The notes under the pieces were generated by a model. That model was given only the letters and a program-made list of their open reading frames with translations, had not been told where the DNA came from and did not search any database. Positions 1-8,253 of a stretch of 41,302 nt of DNA are shown piece after piece (within the stretch, counting starts at the first letter, position 1; the number at the start of each line of letters is the position of its first letter). The position numbers and the translations under genes are program-made. Source of the stretch: Clostridiales bacterium (lineage in GTDB: Bacteria > Bacillota > Clostridia > Oscillospirales > Oscillospiraceae); contig JAJBUB010000102.1 of assembly GCA_020860575.1 (NCBI GenBank), positions 1 through 41,302 of the forward strand, written 5' to 3'.

Positions 1-298
1 GAACCCCCCCCAGCTTTCGGGCGATGAGGACGGCGGGGACGGGGCGGGAGAACAGGTCGTCAACCCGCTGCTGCCGCTCCTCCGGGGTGAGCTTGGTGAG
101 GTAGGTCCACTCCACCATGCCCAGCAGCTGGATGCGTGTGGTGTCAAAGTAGTCGTAAAAGCCCACCAGCTGAAGCCCGGGGCGGTTGATGCTGGCCTTG
201 ACGATATGAATTTTTTCGTAGCCCTCGCAGCCGTGAAGCACCTCCAGGTTGAATTCCCTGATAATAGCTCCCAGCTCTACAAAATGGCCTCCGTACAT
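1..298 (-). CDS. hprK: HPr kinase/phosphorylase, N-terminal part (partial)
   Basis: The first 99 codons of a minus-strand gene that runs off the left edge. HprK is the bifunctional cytosolic enzyme that phosphorylates Ser46 of HPr, or removes the phosphate, and so controls carbon catabolite repression in Firmicutes. The visible part matches the family's N-terminal domain: an opening of the type IIREFNLEVLHGCEGYEKI, then INRPGLQLVGFYDYFDTTRI and a LTPEERQQRV segment. The C-terminal kinase domain with its P-loop lies outside the window, so intactness cannot be judged. ATG at 298 follows AGGAGG at good spacing and a recognisable promoter lies upstream. Confidence 0.9.
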   Translation of the reverse strand, partial: MYGGHFVELGAIIREFNLEVLHGCEGYEKIHIVKASINRPGLQLVGFYDYFDTTRIQLLGMVEWTYLTKLTPEERQQRVDDLFSRPVPAVLIARKLGGV

Positions 299-338
299 CG
301 GCAATGACCTCCTGTTTCTGCCTTTTTGTGATGACTTT

Positions 339-367
339 AGTATAACGGTTTTTGGGACGATTGGCAA
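339..367 (-). promoter_or_regulatory. SigA-type promoter for hprK
   Basis: On the minus strand, TTGCCA (362-367) and TATACT (339-344) are separated by 17 nt. The start codon is about 40 nt downstream of the -10 box, giving a short leader. No operator is evident. Confidence 0.75.
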
Positions 368-413
368 CGGTTTCTTGCAGGCTGGGGAAATCAATTTTGC
401 GGGGAATGTGATA

Positions 414-454
414 CGCCTCCCGCTCCGGGGCGAAGAACCGCGGAGAGGGAGGCG
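414..454. terminator. Hairpin downstream of the PBP gene
   Basis: CGCCTCCC at 414-421 pairs with GGGAGGCG at 447-454, with an inner CTCCG/CGGAG stem. It lies 34 nt beyond the PBP stop codon. No T tract follows on the minus strand, so it may slow or end transcription only weakly before the hprK promoter. Confidence 0.5.
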
Positions 455-487
455 ATCAGGGGCGCTGTTTTTGCAAAATGGGGAAGC

Positions 488-1843
488 TCACCCGCACAGC
501 TGGGTCAACACTGTGGCGGCGATGCTCCCCGCCGTGGAGCTGCCCCAGCCACCGTTTTCCACCAGGACGACGAAGGCATAGGGGTAGTCCTCGTCGTCGA
601 TAAAGCCCACGAACCAGGCGTGGGGGTCGTCGGAGGAGCTGACCTCGGCGGTGCCGGACTTGGCGCAGACCGCCAGGTCGCCGAACTGGTCCTGTCCGTA
701 ATGGCTGGTGACGTTGTTGCGCATAAGGGCTTTCAGCTCCTCGCAGGTATCCTCCTCCCAGCCGATGGAGGTGGTAGAGGTGGTGAGGATGGCGGCGGGG
801 AGGCCGAAGCTGCCGGTGACCGATTTTAACAAAGTGGGGACGGCGGCCTCTCCGTCTCCGGCGATGCAGCCCATGAGCACCAGCATGGAGCAGGGGTTCA
901 CCAGGTCGGTGTACTGTCCCACCCCGGACCAGGCCAGGTCGGAGGACGAGGTGGGTATGGTGTAGCTCCCCTTGGCAGAGGACAGGCCGTTCACCGTCAC
1001 GCTGTCCAGCAGCCCTGCCTGACTGGCGTAGGTCTGGAGGGTGTCGCCTCCCAGCTCCAGGGCCAGGGTGGCGTAGGCGCAGTTGCACGAGTTGGCAAGG
1101 GCTTCGGCCAGGGTCTGGGTCCCATGGACGGAGGGGCAGGTGACGGTGTCGCTCCCCACCTCCAGAGAGCCGGTGCAGGTAAAGGTGAAGTCGTCCAGGT
1201 CGTCCATCTGCTCGATGGCGGCGGCGGTGGTGACGATTTTGAAGATAGAGCCAGGGGTGAAGGAGGAGGAGAGAAACCGGTTCAGGTAGACACTGTCATA
1301 CCGGCTGTCCCCCTCGTTGACCGCCGCCAGCACCTCCTCCGAGTCATAGGGGTCGAAGGTGGGGGAGGAGACCATGCAGACGATCTCTCCCGTCTCATAG
1401 TTGTAGACCGCCACCGTGCCGTTCCGTCCGTCCAGGGCTTTCCAGGCGGTGACGTTCAGCTCTGCGTCGATGGTCAGGGAGACCTGATTGCCTCCGCTGG
1501 TCACTCCGGTGATGGGGTTGTAGGAGGCCATATATTCATCGAAAAGCACCTTGGCCCCGGTGGCGATGTTGCCATACTGGTCGCCGACGGCGTGAAGGGT
1601 GGCGATGCGGACGGAGGACACGTCGGCGTAGTCACCCGTCTCCCCGTCATAGAGCAGGACGCCGTTCCGGTCGGTGATGGTCCCGGTGGCAATTCGCCCG
1701 TTGGTGTACAGATGGGAGTTGGCGGAGAAGGCGACCCAGTCCCGGCCCTCCACAAAGTACATCCCGGTGAGGATGGCGGAGCCTGCGATGAGCAGCAGGA
1801 TGAAGATCAGTACAAACCAGGTGCGGCCCTGTAGCTTTTTCAT
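488..1843 (-). CDS. Penicillin-binding protein, class B-type transpeptidase
   Basis: A 451-residue peptidoglycan transpeptidase with one N-terminal membrane anchor (about residues 8-30) and an extracytoplasmic catalytic domain. Active-site motifs are visible: SIFK (S199xxK202) preceded by FTPG, SCN at 252-254 and KSGTAEV with KSG at 395-397. There is no transglycosylase domain. It is shorter than FtsI or PBP2 and resembles the compact PbpA-type enzymes encoded beside RodA/FtsW in actinobacteria and Clostridia. Its ATG overlaps the end of the upstream SEDS gene by 4 nt (ATGA), implying translational coupling and a SEDS-PBP pair that polymerises and cross-links glycan. I infer a role in elongation or sporulation-type synthesis; the exact paralogue is not decidable here. 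Confidence 0.9.
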   Translation of the reverse strand: MKKLQGRTWFVLIFILLLIAGSAILTGMYFVEGRDWVAFSANSHLYTNGRIATGTITDRNGVLLYDGETGDYADVSSVRIATLHAVGDQYGNIATGAKVLFDEYMASYNPITGVTSGGNQVSLTIDAELNVTAWKALDGRNGTVAVYNYETGEIVCMVSSPTFDPYDSEEVLAAVNEGDSRYDSVYLNRFLSSSFTPGSIFKIVTTAAAIEQMDDLDDFTFTCTGSLEVGSDTVTCPSVHGTQTLAEALANSCNCAYATLALELGGDTLQTYASQAGLLDSVTVNGLSSAKGSYTIPTSSSDLAWSGVGQYTDLVNPCSMLVLMGCIAGDGEAAVPTLLKSVTGSFGLPAAILTTSTTSIGWEEDTCEELKALMRNNVTSHYGQDQFGDLAVCAKSGTAEVSSSDDPHAWFVGFIDDEDYPYAFVVLVENGGWGSSTAGSIAATVLTQLCG

Positions 1844-3831
1844 GGGGGATCCTCCTCTCCGATGTCGCCGGGCAGTTTCCAGTCCTCCGGTTCGTCCCGG
1901 TGGATGGAGAGATGGGCGGAAAAGCTACCCTCGTCCCATCCCTCCGGCTTTGGGACGTGCAGCGTCTGGGTGACATCGACACCAGAGGCTGCGGTCCCGG
2001 CGGCATTGGGTCTGGACGAGGGGCGGAAACGAGGGGCCGGCTCCGGCTCGGGGGCCTGGCCCTTTTTCAGCCGCTTGGGCAGCCGGACGGCGATGCCCGC
2101 ATTCTGCCGGGTGTCCGACGCCTTGATATAGGCCAGCAGGCACCAACAGGACATCATGCTGGAGCCGCCCACCGACACAAAGGGGAAGGTCACGCCGGTG
2201 AGGGGCAGCAGGTCAGTGGAGCCGAAGACGTTGAGCATGGTCTGGACGACAAAGATGGTGGCGGTGGCGCAGGCGGCGATGACGTAGAAGGAGGAGCGCC
2301 CGGCGGCGGCGGATTTGACCGCAAACAGGGCCAGAAGGACGATAGCTGCCACCGCCAGCAGGGCGATGATCAGCCCCAGCTCCTCTGCCAGAACGCCAAA
2401 GACCAGGTCGGTGTTGGCTGCGCCGATGTTTTTCAGCCAGCCCTCCCCCAACCCCTGGCCGAACAGGCCGCCGCTGGCCAGAGCGGAGAGGGTCCGGGTC
2501 TGCTGATAGCCTGTGCCGGAGGGGTCCTCCCAGACATGGCGGTAGGCAGCAAAGCGGTTGGCGATATAGGGCTTGTAGCTCAGGATAAGCACGCAGGCAA
2601 AGACGGCGGCGGCGGTGATAAAGGCCACCGAGGGCAGGTCGCCGGTGCGGAGAAAGGCGATAGCCAGGAAAGCCACAAAGAAGATGAGAGCGGTGCCGAA
2701 ATCGCTCATCAGGGCCAGACAGCCCACGCAGTAGGCGGAGAAGATCAGGGTAAAGACCAGGTTCCGCCGGGTGAACATCCGGTCCAGAGTGGTGGCCCCC
2801 ACCAGGATAAAGACCACCTTCACCAGCTCAGAGGGCTGGAAGGAGATGGGGCCGATGGAGACCCAGTTGGTGGCCCCGAACAGCGTCTCCCCCAGCAGCA
2901 GGTTGAAGGCCAGCAGAACGACCGCAAAGATGGCGGCGGGCCAGCGGAGCTTTTTGGCCAGCTCCACATCCCGGAGGACGATGGAGAGGGCAAAGAAGAG
3001 GACGATGCCGATGACCACGGCGACAAGCTGCTTGTAGAGGCTGGAGGGGGCGGAGTCGGCGGTGACGGTGAGGCAGAGGGTGGTCAGGAAGAAGGCCAGC
3101 GTCTCGATCTCAAAGCCGGTCCGCCGGAGAACGCGATAGATGAAGTAGACGATCCACATGAGCAGACACAGCACCCCAAAGGAGACGAGTACCGGCCGAA
3201 GGTATTCCTCCTCCACTACCGATTCCAGCTGGAAGCACAGGCCCGCCTGAAAGATGGTGAGCAGAATCAGGGTGACGCCGGGGGAAAAGACCTTTCCCGG
3301 GCGGGTACGGCTCTGGGCCTGGGCCGCCTCCTCGGCGGCGGAGATGGGGTAAAAGGCCAGCTGGGTACTGCCCAGGCCGACGACGTCTCCCGCCTGGATG
3401 GGGGCGTCAGACTCCAGCAGAGCGCCGTTGAGATAGACGCCGTTTTTGCTTTTTAAAGGAAACAGACGCCATTGCCCCTGGGCGTCTCTGGTCAGGGCGG
3501 CGTGGTTCCGGGAAACGGCGGGGTCAGAGAGTACCACGTCGCAGGAGCGGGAGCGGCCGATGAGGATCTCCCAGTGACAGAGGGGATAGGAGTTCCCCAC
3601 CGGGTCGGTGAGCCGCCCCCAGCGCTCCTGCTCCAGCTTGCCCTGGAGCAGGCTGCGGGCGCATCGGACCACCACCAGAAGGGCCATCAGCGGCAGCAAA
3701 AACTGCAATATCACGTCCAGCACGTCGGAAACCGTCTCCATCAGAGCGGTGTCCTGGGAGAGATCGAAAAACCAGGTCTGAATGCTGTCCCAGAGAGAGG
3801 ACAGGGCAGCCTGTATGGCGGACAGGTCCAT
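1840..3831 (-). CDS. FHA domain fused to RodA/FtsW-family SEDS glycosyltransferase
   Basis: A 663-residue membrane protein. Residues about 38-57 form a first membrane segment. Residues about 78-162 are an FHA domain with the phosphothreonine-binding residues visible (IGRSRSCD, then SRNHA, then KNGVYLNG). From about 185 to 600 there is a polytopic SEDS glycosyltransferase, with the family blocks GTGYQQTRTLSALASGGLFG and LVFGVLAEELGL. The cytosolic tail of about 80 residues is proline- and charge-rich, with possible phosphorylation sites (TQTL). It is predicted to polymerise lipid II into glycan strands with the downstream transpeptidase. The FHA domain suggests control by Ser/Thr phosphorylation, as in the actinobacterial FhaB/RodA/PbpA/Pkn cluster. 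No kinase gene lies in the window. Confidence 0.92.
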   Translation of the reverse strand: MDLSAIQAALSSLWDSIQTWFFDLSQDTALMETVSDVLDVILQFLLPLMALLVVVRCARSLLQGKLEQERWGRLTDPVGNSYPLCHWEILIGRSRSCDVVLSDPAVSRNHAALTRDAQGQWRLFPLKSKNGVYLNGALLESDAPIQAGDVVGLGSTQLAFYPISAAEEAAQAQSRTRPGKVFSPGVTLILLTIFQAGLCFQLESVVEEEYLRPVLVSFGVLCLLMWIVYFIYRVLRRTGFEIETLAFFLTTLCLTVTADSAPSSLYKQLVAVVIGIVLFFALSIVLRDVELAKKLRWPAAIFAVVLLAFNLLLGETLFGATNWVSIGPISFQPSELVKVVFILVGATTLDRMFTRRNLVFTLIFSAYCVGCLALMSDFGTALIFFVAFLAIAFLRTGDLPSVAFITAAAVFACVLILSYKPYIANRFAAYRHVWEDPSGTGYQQTRTLSALASGGLFGQGLGEGWLKNIGAANTDLVFGVLAEELGLIIALLAVAAIVLLALFAVKSAAAGRSSFYVIAACATATIFVVQTMLNVFGSTDLLPLTGVTFPFVSVGGSSMMSCWCLLAYIKASDTRQNAGIAVRLPKRLKKGQAPEPEPAPRFRPSSRPNAAGTAASGVDVTQTLHVPKPEGWDEGSFSAHLSIHRDEPEDWKLPGDIGEEDPP

Positions 3832-3867
3832 GGAATACCTCCCTTCGTCCGCAGTGGGTCATAGGAA

Positions 3868-3900
3868 GAAAAACGCTCCCCCGCCAGGGCTGGAGGAGCG
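3868..3900 (-). terminator. Intrinsic terminator after the ABC ATPase gene
   Basis: On the minus strand an imperfect GC-rich stem (CGCTCC with GGAGCG, spanning 3874-3900) is followed by TTTTTC (3868-3873). It lies only 37 nt before the SEDS gene. That operon must therefore use read-through or a promoter overlapping this hairpin. Confidence 0.75.
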
Positions 3901-3926
3901 GATGGTGTGATGGGAGAGGGGGAAGC

Positions 3927-4760
3927 TCACTCCTCGTCGTCCATGAATTTACGGTAGGCGGGCATGACCTTTTTGGTGGGGCCGATCATGCGGATGTCCC
4001 CGTCGTGGAGCCAGATCACCGAGGTACACAGCTTTTGGATCGTCTTGGCGTCGTGGGAGACGATGACCACTGTCCGGCTCTTTTCCGAGATCAGCTCCAG
4101 CATCTTGTTCAGGCTCTTCTTCCGGAACTTGGCGTCGCCCACCGAGAGGACCTCGTCCACCAGGATGATGTCCGTCTTTAAAATGGCGGTGATGGAGAAG
4201 GACAGCTTGGAGACCATGCCACTGGAGTAGGTCTTGACCGGTCGCTCGATAAAGTCCCCCAGCTCGGAAAACTCGATGATCTCGTCGATCTGGGCGTCGA
4301 TCTGCTCCTTGGAGAAGCCCAGAAGCATGGCGGAGAGATAGATGTTGTCCCGGCCGGAGAGCTGCCTGAGAAAGCCCACGCCCAGGGCCAGCAGAGAGAC
4401 AGTGGAGCCGTGGAGGTCTACCCTTCCCTCGTCCGGCTCGAAGATGCCGGCCAGTACCCGGAGCAGCGTGGACTTGCCGCTGCCGTTTTTGCCCACCAGG
4501 CCCACAATTTCTCCCCGGTGAATCTCGAAGGAGACGCCGTGGAGCGCCTCAAAGTGCTCCACCCGTCCCTTTCGGGAGAAGGAGGAGAGGACGTGGGCGG
4601 AGATGCCGGAGGCCTCGTCATTGGATGCGGCGGGGGACTTGTCGGCGGGCGCCTTCTTTTTATTGCCCTGCATGGAGACGGGGACGATGCTCCGGTAGCT
4701 CAGATGAATGTTTTCGGCGGTGATGGACACCGGGGCCTGTTCTGCGGCCTGCTCGCTCAT
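3927..4760 (-). CDS. Polysaccharide/teichoic-acid-type export ABC transporter ATPase
   Basis: ATPase of the TagH/Wzt/RfbB class, about 277 residues. Seen: Walker A GLVGKNGSGKST near residue 90, signature YSSGMVSKL, Walker B DIILVDEVLSVGD and the switch histidine in VIVSHD. An N-terminal insertion of about 30 polar residues lies between the first strand and Walker A. The SGMVSKL-type signature and VLSVGD block are typical of ATPases that pair with TagG/Wzm-type permeases to move undecaprenyl-linked polymers across the membrane. ATG at 4760 is chosen because AGGAAGG lies 9 nt upstream; an upstream ATG at 4802 in frame has no comparable site. No permease gene is adjacent in the window, so the substrate is unknown. 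Confidence 0.87.
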   Translation of the reverse strand: MSEQAAEQAPVSITAENIHLSYRSIVPVSMQGNKKKAPADKSPAASNDEASGISAHVLSSFSRKGRVEHFEALHGVSFEIHRGEIVGLVGKNGSGKSTLLRVLAGIFEPDEGRVDLHGSTVSLLALGVGFLRQLSGRDNIYLSAMLLGFSKEQIDAQIDEIIEFSELGDFIERPVKTYSSGMVSKLSFSITAILKTDIILVDEVLSVGDAKFRKKSLNKMLELISEKSRTVVIVSHDAKTIQKLCTSVIWLHDGDIRMIGPTKKVMPAYRKFMDDEE

Positions 4761-4813
4761 AGAAAATACCTTCCTGCGTGGGCGGACGCGGCCGTCCGCC
4801 ATGATTTAACGGT

Positions 4814-4842
4814 ACTATACCATGACTTGTCCCAAAATGCAA
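4814..4842 (-). promoter_or_regulatory. SigA-type promoter for the ABC ATPase gene
   Basis: On the minus strand, TTGCAT (4837-4842), 17-nt spacer and TATAGT (4814-4819). It is divergent from the helicase promoter, with about 50 nt between the two. Confidence 0.75.
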
Positions 4843-4894
4843 GAGAGGGGGACGCGCGGGGCGGGAAATGGTCGAAAACCTGCGGACTTTTCGC

Positions 4895-4923
4895 TTGTCA
4901 AGGGGAAAGGGGTATGCTACAAT
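4895..4923 (+). promoter_or_regulatory. SigA-type promoter for the DEAD-box helicase
   Basis: TTGTCA (4895-4900), 17-nt spacer, TACAAT (4918-4923). The transcript leader would be about 100 nt before the ATG at 5029, which is room for the cold-shock-like 5' control common for this family, though no specific element is recognised. Confidence 0.75.
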
Positions 4924-5028
4924 GAACGAGAATGTGAATCGAGCAGAAACGTGCGCCACACACCGGACGGCGAAGGGGCCGGAAGGGGAGCTGTATCTGG
5001 CGCAGAATGCCGGAAAGGAACGAAATCC

Positions 5029-6207
5029 ATGGAAATCAATGGCGTTGAATGCAGCGAGGATGTGCGCTACGACCAGCTGGGACTGTCCCCGGCGATCATG
5101 CAGGCGCTGGACAAAAAGGGCTTTGTCCAGGCAACTCCCATTCAGGGCGGGGCGATCCCGCCGCTGATGGAGTGGAAGGACGTGGTGGCGAAGGCTCCCA
5201 CGGGAACGGGCAAAACCTTTGCCTTTGGTATCCCCATTCTGGAGCATATCGACCGGGCCTCCGAGAGCGTCCAGGCGCTGATCCTGGCCCCCACCCGGGA
5301 GCTGGCAATTCAAATCCGGGATGAATTAAAGGACCTGTGCGCCTTCCAGGAGGGGGTGCGGGTGGTCTGCCTCTACGGCGGCCAGCCCATCGACAAGCAG
5401 ATCAAGCAACTGAAAAACGCCCCCCAGATCGTCGTCGCCACCCCCGGACGGCTGATGGACCACCAGAAGCGCCGCACCCTCCGGCTGGACAAGGCGTCCA
5501 CCGTTATCCTGGACGAGGCGGACCGGATGCTGGACATGGGCTTTATCGACGATGTGACCAAGATATTGGACTCCATCCCCAGCCGGAAGAATCTGGGCCT
5601 GTTCTCCGCCACCATCAGCCGGGAGGTCATGGACATCTCCTGGGTGTACCAGCGGGACCCGGTGGAGATCACCGTCCGCCCGGTGAACGAGGACAAGCCG
5701 GACATTCAGCAGTACCGCATCCTCCTGGAGAGCCGGGACCAGAAGCTGGACACCCTTCTGGGACTGCTCAAGGGAGGCAGCTACGAGCGGGCCATCGCTT
5801 TCTGTAATACCAAGAACATGACCGACCGCCTGGCGGCGCTGCTCCAGCAGCACCATATCTCCGCCAGACCCATCCACGGGGACATTCCCCAGAAGGAGCG
5901 GGAGCAGACCCTGTCCAGCTTCCGCAGCGGCAAGCTCCGGGTGCTGGTGGCCACCGACGTGGCCGCCCGTGGCCTGGATATCGACGACGTGGACGTGGTG
6001 TTCAACTACGACGTGCCGGACGAGAACGAGTACTATATCCACCGCATCGGCCGCACCGGCCGGGCGAAGAAGCACGGTGTCAGCTACACCTTTGTGGGTA
6101 CCGTGGCGGAGGAGATCAAGCTCAACGAGATCATCCGCAGCCAGAAGTATGACATCCAGACGCTGAAATACGACGAGGACGGATGCCTGATGCTGGTGGA
6201 GCAATAA
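5029..6207 (+). CDS. DEAD-box ATP-dependent RNA helicase
   Basis: A 392-residue two-lobed RNA helicase that unwinds or remodels RNA duplexes in ribosome assembly or RNA decay. The motifs appear in order: Q motif GFVQATPIQ, I APTGTGKT, Ia PTRELAIQ, Ib TPGRLMDHQ, II LDEADRMLDMGF, III FSATIS, V ATDVAARGLDIDDVD and VI HRIGRTGRAKK. The protein stops soon after motif VI with a short acidic tail. It lacks the C-terminal RNA-binding or basic extension of DeaD/CshA/DbpA, so it is a minimal-core helicase. The start at 5029 is supported by GGAAAGGAA 8 nt upstream. The frame is open further upstream to 4822, but that part is non-conserved and overlaps the promoter. Confidence 0.93.
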   Translation: MEINGVECSEDVRYDQLGLSPAIMQALDKKGFVQATPIQGGAIPPLMEWKDVVAKAPTGTGKTFAFGIPILEHIDRASESVQALILAPTRELAIQIRDELKDLCAFQEGVRVVCLYGGQPIDKQIKQLKNAPQIVVATPGRLMDHQKRRTLRLDKASTVILDEADRMLDMGFIDDVTKILDSIPSRKNLGLFSATISREVMDISWVYQRDPVEITVRPVNEDKPDIQQYRILLESRDQKLDTLLGLLKGGSYERAIAFCNTKNMTDRLAALLQQHHISARPIHGDIPQKEREQTLSSFRSGKLRVLVATDVAARGLDIDDVDVVFNYDVPDENEYYIHRIGRTGRAKKHGVSYTFVGTVAEEIKLNEIIRSQKYDIQTLKYDEDGCLMLVEQ

Positions 6208-6221
6208 CCGATTTTGACAAG

Positions 6222-6265
6222 GAACACCCCGGAACAGCGGTCAAATGACCTGTTCCGGGGTGTTC
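6222..6265. terminator. Perfect 16-bp inverted repeat after the helicase
   Basis: GAACACCCCGGAACAG (6222-6237) pairs perfectly with 6250-6265 across a 12-nt loop. It begins 14 nt after the helicase stop. The downstream side (TCTGCGTTTA) is a poor T tract, so this is either a terminator helped by the next hairpin or an mRNA 3'-end stabiliser. Confidence 0.6.
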
Positions 6266-6310
6266 TCTGCGTTTAGAGACAAATTACAACAGAATATCTG
6301 CCCCATTGGT

Positions 6311-6352
6311 AAAGCGCTCCACGGGACCTGGCGTCCCGTGGAGCGCTTTTTT
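6311..6352 (+). terminator. Strong intrinsic terminator
   Basis: A perfect 17-bp stem (6311-6327 with 6333-6349) around a 5-nt loop runs into a T tract ending at 6352. Together with the hairpin at 6222-6265 it isolates the helicase transcript from the phage-like cassette. Confidence 0.9.
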
Positions 6353-6536
6353 GCGTTCCGGCCCAGGCGTGTCCGGACGCCTTCGGGCTTACTTGCGCAG
6401 AATGGCAACTTCCCGGGATTCCGGGACTTATTTGACCGGAAAAAAGAGATTGTTGCATTTCGGAAATAGCACAAATGTTCTATTCTTTACTCGGCAAGAG
6501 CGCCGGGGCGTCCGGCGCGGGAGGGAGGTAGAGAGC
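6353..6536. other. Non-coding left flank of the phage-like cassette
   Basis: The 329-nt gap after the helicase ends with this stretch. It holds a small hairpin at 6361-6388 (AGGCGT with ACGCCT inside GCCC/GGGC) and an AT-richer section at about 6420-6495. I see no convincing -35/-10 pair: TTGCAT near 6453 is followed by TATTCT at too wide a spacing. I see no tRNA and no sequence duplicated at the right end that would serve as an attachment site. Confidence 0.5.
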
Positions 6537-7055
6537 ATGACCCAGGCGGAGTTCTGGCAGCGGCCGGAGCAGCTGGCCCTGGTTCGGGGCTGGGTGCGGG
6601 ATGGCGTGGAGACGAAGGAGATCGCCCGCCGGATGGGGCTCAAGCCCCTGGGGCTGCGCATCTGGCGGAGCAGGTATCCGGCCATCGGGGCGGCCCTGGC
6701 CCAGACGGGGGAGCTCACCGACTACCAGGTGGAGGAGGCGCTGCTCAAGGCGGCCTTGGGCTATCGGTACACCGAGGAAAAGACGGAGCAGACCGAGCGG
6801 GGGGACAAGCTGGTTTCCACAGAGAAGGAGGTCAGCCCCAACGTCACCGCCATCAGTCTGTGGCTGAAACGGCGGAAGCCGGAGGTGTGGGACTGCGGAG
6901 AGGAGGAGCCGGGACCTCCGGCGGAGAACAATCTGTTTGCGGCCCTGGGAGACTGGGAGAGAGAGGAGTTGAGAGGGGATGCACTACCGGACGTTCAGCA
7001 GGCGGCAGAAGCTGGTGCTCACCTGGTGGAAGCACCCGGCGTTCCAGAGCCGTGA
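6537..7055 (+). CDS. Phage terminase small subunit
   Basis: A 172-residue DNA-recognition subunit of the packaging motor. The N-terminal 50 residues form a helix-turn-helix (KEIARRMGLKPLGLRIWRSR region) of the kind that binds pac or cos DNA. The middle, AALGYRYTEEKTEQTERGDK, followed by SPNVTAISLWLKRRKPEVW, is typical of Terminase_2-type small subunits of Firmicutes phages. ATG at 6537 follows a GGGAGGGAGGT site. The end overlaps the large-subunit start by 77 nt. Family members commonly end with an ENNLF...DALPD-like segment, as here, so the overlap looks genuine rather than the result of a frameshift. Confidence 0.85.
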   Translation: MTQAEFWQRPEQLALVRGWVRDGVETKEIARRMGLKPLGLRIWRSRYPAIGAALAQTGELTDYQVEEALLKAALGYRYTEEKTEQTERGDKLVSTEKEVSPNVTAISLWLKRRKPEVWDCGEEEPGPPAENNLFAALGDWEREELRGDALPDVQQAAEAGAHLVEAPGVPEP

Positions 7056-8226
7056 CGGCATTATCTGCGACGGCTCGGTGCGTTCGGGCAAGACGGTGAG
7101 CATGGCGGTGGGCTTTCTGCTGTGGAGCATGGAGACCTTTGACCGGCAGCGGTTCGCCCTCTGCGGCAAGACCATCGAGAGCCTGCGGCGGAACGTGTCA
7201 GGACTGCTGCCTCAGTGGATGGAGGGGCTGTGCGTCATGGAGGAGCGCCGGGGAGAGAACCGGCTCACCGTGCGCATGAACGGGCATGAAAACGACTACT
7301 ACCTGTTCGGCGGCAAGGACGAGGGGAGCTACGCTCTCATCCAGGGCATGACCCTGGCGGGGGTGCTGTTCGACGAGGTGGCGCTGATGCCCCGCTCCTT
7401 TGTGGAGCAGGCTCTGGCCCGGTGCAGCGTGGATGGCTCCAAATTCTGGTTCAACTGCAACCCGGAGGGGCCTACCCACTGGTTCTATCAGAGCTGGCTC
7501 ACCCGGGCGGAGGAGCGGAACCTGCTCTATCTCCACTTTACCATGGAGGACAACCCATCCCTCTCCCCCGCCATCCGGCAGCGGTATGAGCGGCTGTACA
7601 CCGGGGTGTTCTACCAGCGGTACGTCCAGGGGCTTTGGGCGGCGGCGAAGGGGCTGATCTACGATATGTTCCGGCCGGAGGTACACGTCACGGAGCAGCT
7701 GCCGGAGGCCGGGCGGGGGTGCTACGTCTCCGTAGACTACGGCACCCAGAACCCCACCGTCTTCCTCCTTTGGCAGAAAGGGGAGCGGGGGCGGTGGTAC
7801 TGCCTGCGGGAGTACTACTGGTCCGGCCGGGACCGGATGCGACAAAAGACCGACGGGGAGTACGCCGACGATCTGGAGACATTTTTGGACGGTGTAAAGC
7901 CCCGTGCAGTGATCGTGGACCCGTCGGCGGCCAGCTTTATCGCTCTGCTCCGGCAGCAGGGTTATCCCGTCCTGGGGGCGGACAACCAGGTCCTCTCAGG
8001 CATCCGCCGGGTGGGCGAGCTGCTCCGGGAGGAGCGGCTGCTTTTCTCCCCCGGCTGCATCCGAACCATAGAGGAGTTTCGCAGTTACGTCTGGGACGAG
8101 GACGAAACCGGTCAGGACCGGCCGGTAAAGGACCATGACCACTGTATGGACGCCCTGCGGTATTTCGTCAGCACCGTGCTGGCCCGCAGCCAGGCCCGTG
8201 CGGGGAAACGGCCCAAAGGATTATAA
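6979..8226 (+). CDS. Phage terminase large subunit
   Basis: A 415-residue ATPase-nuclease that drives DNA into the procapsid and cuts it. Seen: Walker A in ICDGSVRSGKTVSMA, Walker B with catalytic glutamate in LAGVLFDEVALMP and coupling-motif region FNCNPEGPTHW. An RNase H-fold nuclease domain begins VSVDYGTQNPTVF, continues with AVIVDPSAASF and ends DHCMDALRYFV, supplying the three acidic metal ligands. It belongs to the PBSX/SPP1-type (Terminase_3) family and has the usual length. ATG at 6979 is preceded by GAGAGGGG. All key residues are present, so the motor is potentially active. Confidence 0.93.
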   Translation: MHYRTFSRRQKLVLTWWKHPAFQSRDGIICDGSVRSGKTVSMAVGFLLWSMETFDRQRFALCGKTIESLRRNVSGLLPQWMEGLCVMEERRGENRLTVRMNGHENDYYLFGGKDEGSYALIQGMTLAGVLFDEVALMPRSFVEQALARCSVDGSKFWFNCNPEGPTHWFYQSWLTRAEERNLLYLHFTMEDNPSLSPAIRQRYERLYTGVFYQRYVQGLWAAAKGLIYDMFRPEVHVTEQLPEAGRGCYVSVDYGTQNPTVFLLWQKGERGRWYCLREYYWSGRDRMRQKTDGEYADDLETFLDGVKPRAVIVDPSAASFIALLRQQGYPVLGADNQVLSGIRRVGELLREERLLFSPGCIRTIEEFRSYVWDEDETGQDRPVKDHDHCMDALRYFVSTVLARSQARAGKRPKGL

Positions 8227-8253
8227 GCCAATTTCAGATACGAGGTGAACAAC

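Noticed and set aside
1900-3456. Long open frame antisense to the FHA-SEDS gene
   Set aside because: Its product is a low-complexity Gly/Asp/Gln-rich translation expected from the opposite strand of a GC-rich gene. No ribosome site or family match; the sense gene is clear.
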